From contig NZ_AFPM01000010.1 of NCBI RefSeq assembly GCF_000220565.1, forward strand, positions 1-33,549: DNA of 33,549 nucleotides. Direction: 5' to 3'. The translations under genes were made by a program, and so were the position numbers. The notes beneath the pieces were generated by a model. The model saw nothing but the letters and a program-made list of their open reading frames with translations, was not told the origin of the DNA and did no database searches. The number at the start of each line of letters is the position of its first letter. Positions within the stretch are counted from its first letter, which is position 1. Origin of the DNA: Oceanicola sp. S124. Lineage in GTDB: Bacteria > Pseudomonadota > Alphaproteobacteria > Rhodobacterales > Rhodobacteraceae. Shown here in pieces: positions 10,358-17,964 of this stretch.

Positions 10358-10431
10358 ATGCAAATTGCAAACTGCGCTATGCAAACTCGGGAATGCAAAC
10401 AGCAAACTGCAAACCGTCCCTTTGCAAACTG
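10358..10431 (+). repeat. Heptamer-phased GCAAA repeat cluster upstream of LysE
   Basis: GCAAA occurs seven times, at 10360, 10367, 10381, 10395, 10402, 10409 and 10424. The successive spacings are 7, 14, 14, 7, 7 and 15, so most copies fall on a 7-base grid of the form (A/C)TGCAAA. The last copy is embedded in the palindrome TTTGCAAA (10421-10428). The cluster ends 9 bases before the LysE start codon. TTTGCAAA-like words are known targets of ScfR-family regulators, and such a regulator is encoded just upstream. The cluster could therefore be a multi-site operator, or a simple-sequence expansion. Confidence 0.7.
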
Positions 10432-10439
10432 GATGTCCG

Positions 10440-11048
10440 ATGACCATTGACCTGCTGCTCTTCATTCCCGCCTGTTTCGCCCTGAACCTCGCGTTCGGGC
10501 CGAACAACCTGATGACGCTGACCAATGCTGCGCAACGCGGGGTCGGTTTCGCCCTGCGTTCGGGGCTGGGTCGACTTCTGGCCTTCGTGCCCATGATCGC
10601 CCTGGCAGGGTTGGGGCTGGGATTGCTGCTGCAGGCCTCGGCGGTGCTGTTCACCCTGGTCAAGCTGGCCGGGGCCGCTTACCTGATCTATCTCGGGGTG
10701 AAACTTCTGCGGGCGGGGCGCGGTTCGGCGGCGTCGGTGGTGCCTGCGAGCCGGGGGGCGGCCTTCCGGCGCGAGATAGTGGTGGCCCTGTCCAATCCCA
10801 AGGCCATCCTGATCTTCGCGGCCTTCTTTCCGCAATTCGTTGACCCGCAGCACTACGCCCAAAGCTATGTCACGCTGGGCCTTGTCTTCCTGGCGCTCGA
10901 AGCCTGCGCGATCCTGGTCTATGCCTGCGCCGGCCATTTCGCCGCCCGCGCCGCCGGACGCCACATGCCGGCCATCAACCGGATCTCGGGGGGCGGCATG
11001 ATCGTCTTCGGTCTGGCGCTGCTGTTCACCCGCCGCGCCGCTGGCTGA
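10440..11048 (+). CDS. LysE family amino-acid/metabolite exporter
   Basis: Inner-membrane exporter of the LysE/RhtB superfamily, 202 residues with about six hydrophobic segments. The N-terminal signature LNLAFGPNNLMTLTNAAQRG (about 14-33) is the family's usual GPN region. LAGAAYLIYLGVKLLRAG marks the end of the first half and NPKAILIFAAFFPQFVDP the start of the second. These carriers expel amino acids or small metabolites. The substrate here is unknown. The ATG at 10440 is chosen because the first membrane segment starts just after it. The Shine-Dalgarno is poor, and the preceding 70 bases are the GCAAA repeats, which may act as the control region. The in-frame extension upstream translates the repeats and is unlikely to be real. 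Confidence 0.85.
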   Translation: MTIDLLLFIPACFALNLAFGPNNLMTLTNAAQRGVGFALRSGLGRLLAFVPMIALAGLGLGLLLQASAVLFTLVKLAGAAYLIYLGVKLLRAGRGSAASVVPASRGAAFRREIVVALSNPKAILIFAAFFPQFVDPQHYAQSYVTLGLVFLALEACAILVYACAGHFAARAAGRHMPAINRISGGGMIVFGLALLFTRRAAG

Positions 11049-11540
11049 GGCCGCGCTGCCCGGGCCTCGGGGGCCTGCGCAGGATGATGCTCCGGTCGGG
11101 GCAGGGTGACCTGAATGCCGGAGCGATATGGAGGGCGTGCCTGAGGGCAAGCGCGACCGGCGGCGCGGGGCAGGGTTGCGGGGGCTCCCAGTCTGGCAGT
11201 CGGTGCCGTGCCCGGGCGAAACCGGCGCTGGCGGACCGGAGGGGGGCGCGATGAGGCTCCAAGTGGGGCGGTGTGTCCCGTGCGTTGGCAGTATGGATGG
11301 CCTGGTCGCACCTCTAGGTTGACCGGACGCCCGCGCTTGGATCACGGGCGATCCGGCCGGTCAGTCGGCGCCGCAGCGGTGAGGGCATGGCGTCACAGGG
11401 CCGGAGGGGCCGCACGCCGTGATGCTCCGGGCAGCACGGGGGAGGTCGCGCATCGGGGCGACTCTGTGGAGATGCTGCGCGCGTTAAGGTCACCAGGCAC
11501 TCCGCACCCTGGCCGGGAGGCGAGGCAACCAGACAGCCAG
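11049..11540. other. Gene-poor interval after LysE
   Basis: This is the first part of an 812-base stretch with no recognised gene (11049-11860). It is GC-rich, and frames are open on several strands only because stop codons are rare at this composition. They encode Pro/Arg/Ser-rich sequence without family resemblance. The second part carries the imperfect repeats listed next. Confidence 0.5.
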
Positions 11541-11735
11541 CGTCGTGCCGGATTGGGGGCAGATCCATCGACCCGGAGCAGGGGTGGGCAGTCCATGCCA
11601 GAGGGAAATCAGGTTCACCGAGCCGCACGGCCGCAGCCTGCGTCGTGCCAGAGCAGCAGCAGGCCGACCCGGAGCAGGGGTGGGCGCTTCGTGCCGGAGG
11701 GAGGTCAGGTCCATCCAGCCTCTGACCGCGGGGCA
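11541..11735. repeat. Imperfect tandem repeats of about 46-51 bp
   Basis: Four diverged copies start at about 11541, 11592, 11641 and 11687. Each begins near a GTGCC(A/G)GA-like word and contains CAGG(T/C)(T/C)CA- or GGGTGGGC-like words. The clearest match is the 21-base block at 11569-11589, repeated exactly at 11665-11685. The following bases are similar but diverged. No protein or known element is recognised. The array ends 125 bases before the response-regulator gene, so it lies in that gene's upstream region. Confidence 0.6.
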
Positions 11736-11860
11736 TCGCGCCTGTCCGATCAGGACCGAAGCGCCGGGCCAACCATACCCCTGCGAAGATCGCGCTTCCC
11801 AGCAGGGCGGTTCGGCTGCTATCACCTTCCGGCATTGCTCTGCAGGGAGGGGAGGACCTC

Positions 11861-12229
11861 ATGGGCAAGTCCGTACTCGTCATCGAGGACGAACCGAATA
11901 TCATCGAGGCAATATCCTTCATCCTGTCACGGGACGGCTGGCGCGTGGCCAGTCACTCGAACGGGGTGGATGCGGTCGAGGCTGTCGAACATCGCAAGCC
12001 AGACCTGGTGATCCTGGATGTCATGCTGCCGGGACGTTCCGGCTACGACATCCTGCGCGAGTTGCGGGCGCGCGCGGATACGGATCAGTTGCCTGTCTTG
12101 ATGCTGACCGCACGCGGGCAGACCAGGGATCGTGTCCTGGCCGAGGAAATAGGGGCGAGCCGCTTCATGTCCAAGCCCTTTTCCAACGCCGAGGTCCTGG
12201 AGGCGGTCAACGCGCTGATTGCCCCGTGA
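11861..12229 (+). CDS. Single-domain response regulator (CheY-like receiver)
   Basis: Stand-alone receiver domain, 122 residues, with no output domain. The acidic pocket is E9-D10-E11, the phosphorylatable aspartate D53 lies in VILDVMLPG, the switch threonine is T83 in LMLTARG and the conserved lysine is K105 in MSKPF. The start at 11861 has GGAGGGGAGG upstream. The gene precedes a small membrane protein and a symporter-fused histidine kinase on the same strand, so it is probably that kinase's partner. As it has no DNA-binding domain it must act by protein contact or as a phosphorelay intermediate. It differs from CrbR and CbrB, which carry output domains. Confidence 0.92.
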   Translation: MGKSVLVIEDEPNIIEAISFILSRDGWRVASHSNGVDAVEAVEHRKPDLVILDVMLPGRSGYDILRELRARADTDQLPVLMLTARGQTRDRVLAEEIGASRFMSKPFSNAEVLEAVNALIAP

Positions 12230-12431
12230 GCGGGGGCGGGCGGCACCCGAGGCCCGGCCGAAGGGCCCTGCGGCGCCGGTTCTGCCTGCCGCCCCTGACG
12301 CCCCAGTGTCGGGAGGCTGGCCGGGCCGGCCGCTGCCGCCGTGACGCCCGGGGCGGGTCAGCCGCCTGCGGGGCCGGCGCTGTTGCGGAAGGCGCGATCC
12401 CACCGGACGCAGGCAGCGCAACCGACGCGGG

Positions 12432-13094
12432 ATGGCCGTCGAGATGAGCCCCCCGAACCGCCCTATTTTCCTGGAGCGACATGGCTACCGGCAGCGACGC
12501 CTGCTTGATGCGGCCCGGCTTCTGCCGGTGCTGGGACTGATCCTGCTGGCGGTGCCCATGCTCTGGCCGCAGGGCGATGCGGGGGGGATGGCCTCTGCCG
12601 AGGATCCGACGGGGGGCGGTCTGCCGACCTCTCGGGCGATCATCTACATCTTCGTGACCTGGGGGGCGCTGGCGGCGCTCTCGTCGTTGCTGGTGCGGGC
12701 CCTGCCGGCTGCTGCCATCGAGAGGCTGGACGCGGGAATGCCGCCTCTTCCGCCCGGCGCAGCCCCGCCCGAAACTGACCCGCCCGAGAAGGACCCGCCC
12801 GAGAAGGACCCGCCTGACGTGGACCTGCCCAAGGAGCGGGAAGAGCTGACCGGGTGGGCTGCGACGCCCTCGACCGGGGCGGGGGCCGAAACACTGGCCG
12901 AGATGGCAGTCGATCCGGGGGCGGGTGCAACGAGTGACCCTCTGGGCGGACGGCGCCCCGGCGCGGCTGACGGTCCGTCGCAGCAACCCGCCCGTCAGGA
13001 CGGCTCGGACCCGAGAGCTGGGCACGGTCTGACAGACAGGACGGAAAGGCAAGGCGGACCGGATGGTCAGGATGGGCGCGAGGGCGGTGGCTGA
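12432..13094 (+). CDS. Small membrane protein with Pro/Asp-rich tail, coupled to the symporter-kinase gene
   Basis: Product of about 220 residues. Two hydrophobic segments (about 30-48, RLLPVLGLILLAVPMLW, and about 69-89, AIIYIFVTWGALAALSSLLV) are separated by a short polar loop. A long C-terminal tail rich in Pro, Glu, Asp and Gly follows, including repeated DPPEK units (about 118-130). No enzyme family is recognised, but the N-terminal motif PPNRPIFLERxGYRQRRLxDAARLLP looks conserved rather than random. An alternative ATG lies at 12444, and neither start has a strong Shine-Dalgarno. The stop overlaps the next gene's ATG by one base (TGATG), pointing to translational coupling. It may therefore be an accessory subunit of the sensor kinase, which is inference from position. 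Confidence 0.75.
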   Translation: MAVEMSPPNRPIFLERHGYRQRRLLDAARLLPVLGLILLAVPMLWPQGDAGGMASAEDPTGGGLPTSRAIIYIFVTWGALAALSSLLVRALPAAAIERLDAGMPPLPPGAAPPETDPPEKDPPEKDPPDVDLPKEREELTGWAATPSTGAGAETLAEMAVDPGAGATSDPLGGRRPGAADGPSQQPARQDGSDPRAGHGLTDRTERQGGPDGQDGREGGG

Positions 13095-15784
13095 TGGCCT
13101 CTCTCAACCTGCTCATCGGGGTTTGCCTGGCCTATGGCGCCTTCCTCTTCCTCGTCGCCTTCGGGGCCGAGCGGGCGGCGCTGCGGGGGCGGTCGGGGTG
13201 GCTGCGGTCTCCGGCGGTCTATACGCTGTCGCTGTCGATCTACTGCACCGCCTGGACCTTCTACGGCGCGGTCGGTTACGCGGCGCGCTCGGGGCTTGAG
13301 TACCTGACCATTTACATCGGCCCGACCCTGGTGATGATCGGCTGGTTCTGGGCGCTCAGAAAGATCGTCCGCATCGGGCGCAGCCAGCGCATCACCTCGG
13401 TCGCCGACCTGATCAGCTCTCGCTTCGGCAAGTCGAACCTGCTGGCGGTGGCGGTGACGCTGATCGCCGTGGTCGGCACCACCCCCTATATCGCGCTCCA
13501 GTTGCAGTCGGTGACGCAGAGCTTCGCCGTCTTCGCCGCCGCCGACCCCTCGGCGCGGATGGGCGACGAGACCCGGACCACCGCGCTCTGGGTTGCCATG
13601 GGGCTGGCAGCCTTCACCGTGCTCTTCGGCACCCGCAACCTCGATGCGAACGAACGTCACCACGGCGTCGTCATGGCGATCGCGGTCGAGGCCGTGGTCA
13701 AGCTCTGCGCCCTGCTGGCGGTGGGCATCTACGTCGTCTGGGGCCTGGGCGGCGGCGTGGCCGAAACGCTGGCCCGCATCGACGCCTCGCCCCGGCTGGG
13801 GCAGTGGCATGTCTCGGCCGGGCGCTGGTCGGGGCTGATCTTCCTGGCCGCTGCGGCCTTCCTCTGCCTGCCGCGCATGTTCCAGGTGCTAGTGGTCGAG
13901 AACGAGGACGAGCGCCACCTGCGCACCGCCTCCTGGGCCTTCCCGACCTATGTCATGCTGATGAGCCTCTTCGTCATGCCGATCGCCGTCGCCGGGCTGA
14001 CCATGCTGCCGCGCGGCGCGAACCCGGACATGTTCGTGCTGACCCTGCCGCTGTCGCAGGGGCAGACGGGGCTGGCGGTATTTTCCTTCATCGGCGGCTT
14101 CAGCTCCGCCACCTCCATGGTGATCGTGGCCGCCATCGCGCTGTCGACCATGGTGTCCAACCACATCGTCATGCCGATCTGGCTGAAGCTGGAGCCGGGG
14201 CGGGGCGCGGTGGTCTCGGGCGATGTGCGCAACGTGGTGATCACGGCGCGGCGGATCTCGATCGTGGCGGTGCTGTTCCTCGGCTACCTCTACTATCGCC
14301 TGTCGGGGGGCGGCGCGGCGCTGGCGGCCATCGGACTGATCTCCTTCTCGGGGGTAGCGCAGTTCCTGCCGGCGATGATCGGCGGCATCTTCTGGCGGGG
14401 TGCGGCGCGCAGCGGGGCGATGACCGGGCTGGCGGTCGGCTTCGCCATCTGGCTGTGGTGCCTCTTCCTGCCCTCCTTCGGCGAGGGCGTGGTGATCCCT
14501 GCGCAGGTGATGCAGCACGGACCGTTCGGCCTCAGCTGGCTGCGTCCCTATGCCTTTTTCGGCATCGAGGGGCTGGACCCGCTGGTGCATGGGGTTCTCT
14601 GGTCGATCCTGATCAACACCAGCCTCTTCGTCGGGATCTCGATCTTCTCGTTCCCCTCGCCGATGGAGCGCCTGCAGGGCGCGCAGTTCGTCAATGTCTT
14701 CCAGCATTCGGCCAGCCCGCGCGGCTGGGAGGGTGGCACGGCCCAGAGCGAGGACCTGATGGTCATGGCGCAGCGTCTGCTGGGCGCGCGCGAGGCGCAG
14801 TTGCTGTTCCAGCGCGAGGCGGCCCGGCAGGGGGTGCAGGGCTACCTGCCCGAACCCACGGGCGAATTCCTGCAGGTGCTGGAGCGCGAGCTGTCGGGCT
14901 CGGTCGGGGCGGCCACCGCCCATGCCATGGTCGGCCAGATCGTCGGGCGCACCGCCGTCTCGGTCGAGGACCTCATGGCGGTGGCCGACGAGACGGCGCA
15001 GATCATGGAGTACTCCAGCCAGCTGGAAGCCAAGTCGACCGAGCTGACCCGCACAGCGCGCCAGTTGCGGCTGGCCAACGAGAAGCTGACCCAGCTTTCG
15101 GTGCAGAAGGATGCCTTCCTCAGCCAGATCAGCCACGAGCTGCGCACCCCGATGACCTCGATCCGCTCTTTCTCCGAGATCCTGCGCGATGCCGATGACC
15201 TCGGCGAGGCGCAGAAGGCACGCTATGCGCAGGTGATCCACGACGAGGCCCTGCGGCTGACCCGCCTGCTGGACGACCTGCTGGACCTGTCGGTGCTGGA
15301 AAACGGGCAGGTGAACCTCAACCTTGCCCGGGTGCGGCTGCGCGACGTGCTGGATCACGCGGTGGCCGCCAGCGGGGCCGACCGGGGCGAGATGGTGCTG
15401 CACCGCAACCCGGTGCAGGAGGATGTCTGGATCGAGACCGACAGCGACCGGCTGGCGCAGGTCTTCATCAATCTCATCGCCAATGCGCGCAAGTACTGCG
15501 ATGCCGATCTGCCCGAGCTGCGGATCTCGCTGCGTCGCGAGGGCGGGCTGATGATGGTGGACTTCATCGACAACGGCTCGGGGATCGAGACCGGCCAGCA
15601 GGGGATGATCTTCGAGAAGTTCTCGCGGATCGGAGAGCAGAAGGCCGGTGGCGCCGGTCTGGGGCTGGCGATCTGCCGCGAGATCATGGCCCGGCTGGGG
15701 GGCGCGATCTCGTACCTGCCGGGGCAGGGAGGGGCCGCTTTCCGTGTCGTCCTGCCGCAGGAGCGTGCAATCGCCGCCAGATAG
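13094..15784 (+). CDS. Sodium/solute-symporter-fused sensor histidine kinase (CrbS/CbrA-like)
   Basis: Membrane sensor kinase, 896 residues. The first 500 or so residues form a multi-pass transporter-like domain of the sodium:solute symporter family (for example YTLSLSIYCTAWTFYGAVGYA near 43-63). A helical linker (about 550-665) resembles the STAC region of such kinases, and a coiled coil leads into the HisKA motif SQISHELRTPMTS with His681. The ATP-binding domain has an N-box (INLIANARKY), DNGSG (about 825) and GAGLGLAIC (about 853). There is no attached receiver, so the nearby stand-alone receiver is the likely acceptor. Relatives CrbS and CbrA control acs and carbon use. That resemblance and the nearby acs suggest acetate or carbon sensing here. 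Confidence 0.9.
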   Translation: MASLNLLIGVCLAYGAFLFLVAFGAERAALRGRSGWLRSPAVYTLSLSIYCTAWTFYGAVGYAARSGLEYLTIYIGPTLVMIGWFWALRKIVRIGRSQRITSVADLISSRFGKSNLLAVAVTLIAVVGTTPYIALQLQSVTQSFAVFAAADPSARMGDETRTTALWVAMGLAAFTVLFGTRNLDANERHHGVVMAIAVEAVVKLCALLAVGIYVVWGLGGGVAETLARIDASPRLGQWHVSAGRWSGLIFLAAAAFLCLPRMFQVLVVENEDERHLRTASWAFPTYVMLMSLFVMPIAVAGLTMLPRGANPDMFVLTLPLSQGQTGLAVFSFIGGFSSATSMVIVAAIALSTMVSNHIVMPIWLKLEPGRGAVVSGDVRNVVITARRISIVAVLFLGYLYYRLSGGGAALAAIGLISFSGVAQFLPAMIGGIFWRGAARSGAMTGLAVGFAIWLWCLFLPSFGEGVVIPAQVMQHGPFGLSWLRPYAFFGIEGLDPLVHGVLWSILINTSLFVGISIFSFPSPMERLQGAQFVNVFQHSASPRGWEGGTAQSEDLMVMAQRLLGAREAQLLFQREAARQGVQGYLPEPTGEFLQVLERELSGSVGAATAHAMVGQIVGRTAVSVEDLMAVADETAQIMEYSSQLEAKSTELTRTARQLRLANEKLTQLSVQKDAFLSQISHELRTPMTSIRSFSEILRDADDLGEAQKARYAQVIHDEALRLTRLLDDLLDLSVLENGQVNLNLARVRLRDVLDHAVAASGADRGEMVLHRNPVQEDVWIETDSDRLAQVFINLIANARKYCDADLPELRISLRREGGLMMVDFIDNGSGIETGQQGMIFEKFSRIGEQKAGGAGLGLAICREIMARLGGAISYLPGQGGAAFRVVLPQERAIAAR

Positions 15785-15844
15785 GGGGCGGCTTCAGTGA
15801 ATGGTAACCATCTGACGCCTAGAACCGTCCAAGGAGTCCGCGAA

Positions 15845-15859
15845 ATGCGGTGGCGGTAA
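15845..15859 (+). other. Four-codon leader ORF upstream of the FliM/N-like gene
   Basis: AAGGAG (15831-15836) is ideally placed for the ATG at 15845, which opens the frame ATG CGG TGG CGG TAA. The next gene's ATG (15861) follows the stop by a single base and is 24 bases from that Shine-Dalgarno, with no good site of its own. Ribosomes could translate the mini-ORF and reinitiate. Alternatively the annotated start is simply weak. Confidence 0.4.
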
Positions 15860-15860
15860 C

Positions 15861-17090
15861 ATGGCAACCAGCGAATCGAACGCGGTCCTGCGCAAGAAGG
15901 CGTCGGCGGCGCGTGAAACCTATCAGGCCCGGGCGATGTCCCCGGACAAGGCCCTGCGCCTCGCGCTGGCCAAGAGTGCGGATGAGCTGCTCGAGCTGCC
16001 GCTGGTGGTGTTGTCGTGCCAGTACGACTTCCTCACGGCCGAGGACCTGGCGGAACAGCTTTCGGATGAGGCGCTGCTGATCCTGCTGGACGGGGCGCAG
16101 CGGATCCCCGGCGCGCTGATGCTGGATCTGGCCTCGACCTCGGCGCTGGTGGAACAGAACACCATGGGCCGGGTCAGCCCGCTTGCGCCCGAGGCGCGGG
16201 CGACCACCAGCACCGATGCGGCGCTGGTCGGGCCACTGATCGACGATGTCTTCCTGCGCGTCGCGATGATGCTGGAAGGTGATCGCAGCGCCGGATGGAT
16301 GACCGGTTTCACCTTTGGCGTCCGGATCGAGAATGTGCGCCTGCTGACTTTGGCGCTGGAAACCCCCGATTTCCATGTCTTCCGGTTGCATGTCGAATAC
16401 GGCAACACCCGCCAGGGCGAGATGTTGATCGCCTTGCCCGACCGCAGCCACCTGCCCGCGCTCGAACAAGAGGGTGAGGCGGCGGGTGGCGGTGCCACGG
16501 TCGGCGATGCGGTGATGGCGGCCCCGGCCACGATCGAGGCGGTGCTGAAGCGGGTGACCATGCCCTTTGCAAAGATCCGGGGCCTGAAGGTGGGGGACGT
16601 GATCGAGATCCCGCGCGAGGCGTTGGAACAAACCCGGCTGGAGACCCCGGGTGAGAAGGGCCGCCCGACCTGTCTCGGGCGCGTCCGGCTCGGGCAGATG
16701 AACGGCTTCCGCGCGGTGCGTCTGACGATGGCCGAACTGGCCGAGGCCCGCGCCGCCGTCGAGGCGTCAGGCGAGGGCGCGCGACCCGGGGCGGCTTCGG
16801 GCGGCGGCGCGCCGCTTTCTCTCGATTTCGGCGCGGACGAGGGGGAGATGACGGCGGATCCCGAGATGGCGATGCCGGATCTGCCCGACCTCTCCGCCAG
16901 CGAGGGGGCGATGATGGGCGACCTGCCTGACCTCGGGGCGGGCGATGACGACTTCCCTGCGATGGGAGAACTGCCGGACCTGCCGGATCTCTCCGACCTG
17001 CCGGAACTGACCTCAGAAGGGGAAGAGAGCGAGGGGGATGGCGGCTTTCCGATGATGTCCATGGCCGATCTGCCGGACCTGGAGGACTGA
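15861..17090 (+). CDS. FliM/FliN (SpoA) C-terminal-domain protein with acidic DLPDL tail
   Basis: 409 residues. The N-terminal 200 residues have no recognised family, although a region such as LTAEDLAEQLSDEALLILLDG looks conserved. Residues about 225-290 form a SpoA-like module of the FliM/FliN/YscQ type (VLKRVTMPFAKIRGLKVGDVIEIP, then LGRVRLGQMNGFRAVRL). The remaining 110 residues are low-complexity and very acidic, with repeated DLPDL or DLPEL motifs and Met/Gly/Asp/Glu. SpoA domains build the flagellar switch C-ring or secretion sorting platforms. No flagellar genes are visible nearby, so it is either a dispersed motor gene or a SpoA protein with another role. Translation initiation is odd because of the leader ORF. 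Confidence 0.75.
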   Translation: MATSESNAVLRKKASAARETYQARAMSPDKALRLALAKSADELLELPLVVLSCQYDFLTAEDLAEQLSDEALLILLDGAQRIPGALMLDLASTSALVEQNTMGRVSPLAPEARATTSTDAALVGPLIDDVFLRVAMMLEGDRSAGWMTGFTFGVRIENVRLLTLALETPDFHVFRLHVEYGNTRQGEMLIALPDRSHLPALEQEGEAAGGGATVGDAVMAAPATIEAVLKRVTMPFAKIRGLKVGDVIEIPREALEQTRLETPGEKGRPTCLGRVRLGQMNGFRAVRLTMAELAEARAAVEASGEGARPGAASGGGAPLSLDFGADEGEMTADPEMAMPDLPDLSASEGAMMGDLPDLGAGDDDFPAMGELPDLPDLSDLPELTSEGEESEGDGGFPMMSMADLPDLED

Positions 17091-17421
17091 GGCGGGCAGG
17101 TCTGCGCGCCGTGACGGAAGTGGAGCTCAAGTGAAGGGGCAACCGGCAGGCAGGCCGGAGGGCGGCGTTTCAGCGGGCGGGGGCGCGGATGGCAGGCGGA
17201 TCAGGCAGGACACGAGGGCGGGATATCGTGCGGCTCGTCCGCGCTGGGAGGCCAGTCGACATGCCCTGCGCCAAGTGTTCGGCGCCAGGCGGATGCGGCC
17301 AGTGCGGCGCCAGGGCGGGGCGCGCTCGACGGCGCGACTTCGGGGCTCAGCACGGCGGAGCCAGACCTGTCGGATAGGCAAAGGCCGGGAGGGGAGGTTT
17401 TGTGAACGTGAGTGCCGGGCG
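17091..17421. other. Gene-poor interval before the 15-bp repeats
   Basis: Several overlapping frames are open here on both strands but are Arg/Gly/Ala-rich and resemble no family. One GTG-started frame at 17402 has GGGAGG 4-5 bases upstream and runs for 113 codons through the repeats, encoding (E/G)TQAP-like pentapeptides. I treat it as a translation of the repeat rather than a gene. Confidence 0.4.
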
Positions 17422-17880
17422 CCGAAAGCCTGGCTCTGAAGCGTCGGGCCTCAAAACGCCGGCCAGTGTAACCCGTGGGCCTTCTGATCAGAGGGCGCCG
17501 AAATGCGGGCCGTTCAATCAGAAAGGCCAGGGAAACAGGGCTCTGGTTCACTGGCTTTTGGACACTGGGCCTTCGGAAAGACACTGGGCGTCGGAAACGC
17601 AGGCCCCTGAAGCACAAGCCTATGAAATACGGGCCCCAGGAACACAGGCCCCAGGCACACAGGCCCCAGAAACACAGGCGTCTCAAACACAGGCGTCTGA
17701 AACACTGGGGGCCGGGACACAGGGCTTCGATACAAAGGGCTGAGACGCACTGCGCTCCGAAACATTGACCTTTTAAGCATCACGCCCGGAGACACAGGGC
17801 CTCCGGAACAGAGGTCTCAGAAGCGCAGGGCCCCATACACTGGGGGACACGCCACCGGCCTCCGGTGTATTGGCTCCTCG
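17422..17880. repeat. Degenerate 15-bp tandem repeat array, about 30 units
   Basis: The units follow an approximate consensus GAAACACAGGCCCCT with a conserved ACA-x-GGC core. The best copies lie at about 17635-17715, where successive units differ at only a few bases and the period is exactly 15. Toward both ends the units decay, with occasional 1-3 base length changes. The 15-base period preserves reading frame: on the plus strand one frame reads pentapeptides such as ETQAP, and on the minus strand others read VFLGP or LCFWG-type pentapeptides. None is an obvious protein. It is not a CRISPR, as there are no unique spacers. It may be a minisatellite or the relic of a repeat protein. Confidence 0.8.
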
Positions 17881-17921
17881 CGCACCGGCACCCAAGCCCC
17901 AGACGATTGCCACGCGGCAGG

Positions 17922-17942
17922 GGCCCCGGGCATGCCGGGGCC
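17922..17942 (-). terminator. Hairpin after the DUF442-type gene
   Basis: GGCCCCGG (17922-17929) pairs with CCGGGGCC (17935-17942) around a 5-base loop, 22 bases past the stop of the minus-strand gene at 17965. There is no T-run, so it is a weak terminator call. Confidence 0.4.
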
Positions 17943-17964
17943 GCTCTGGCACACGAAGGGCGTG

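Noticed and set aside
10365..10439. N-terminal extension of the LysE exporter
   Set aside because: It translates the repeat cluster, and the family begins at the ATG at 10440.
9961..10443. 160-codon frame from a GTG, running through the GCAAA repeats
   Set aside because: It has no Shine-Dalgarno and no family resemblance, and its C-terminal part is a translation of the repeats.
17402..17743. 113-codon GTG-started frame with ETQAP-type pentapeptides
   Set aside because: It has a fair Shine-Dalgarno, but the sequence is only a readout of the 15-bp repeat. Other frames on both strands are also open, so coding cannot be claimed.
17422..17880. CRISPR array
   Set aside because: The units are contiguous 15-bp degenerate repeats without unique spacers, and no cas genes are nearby.
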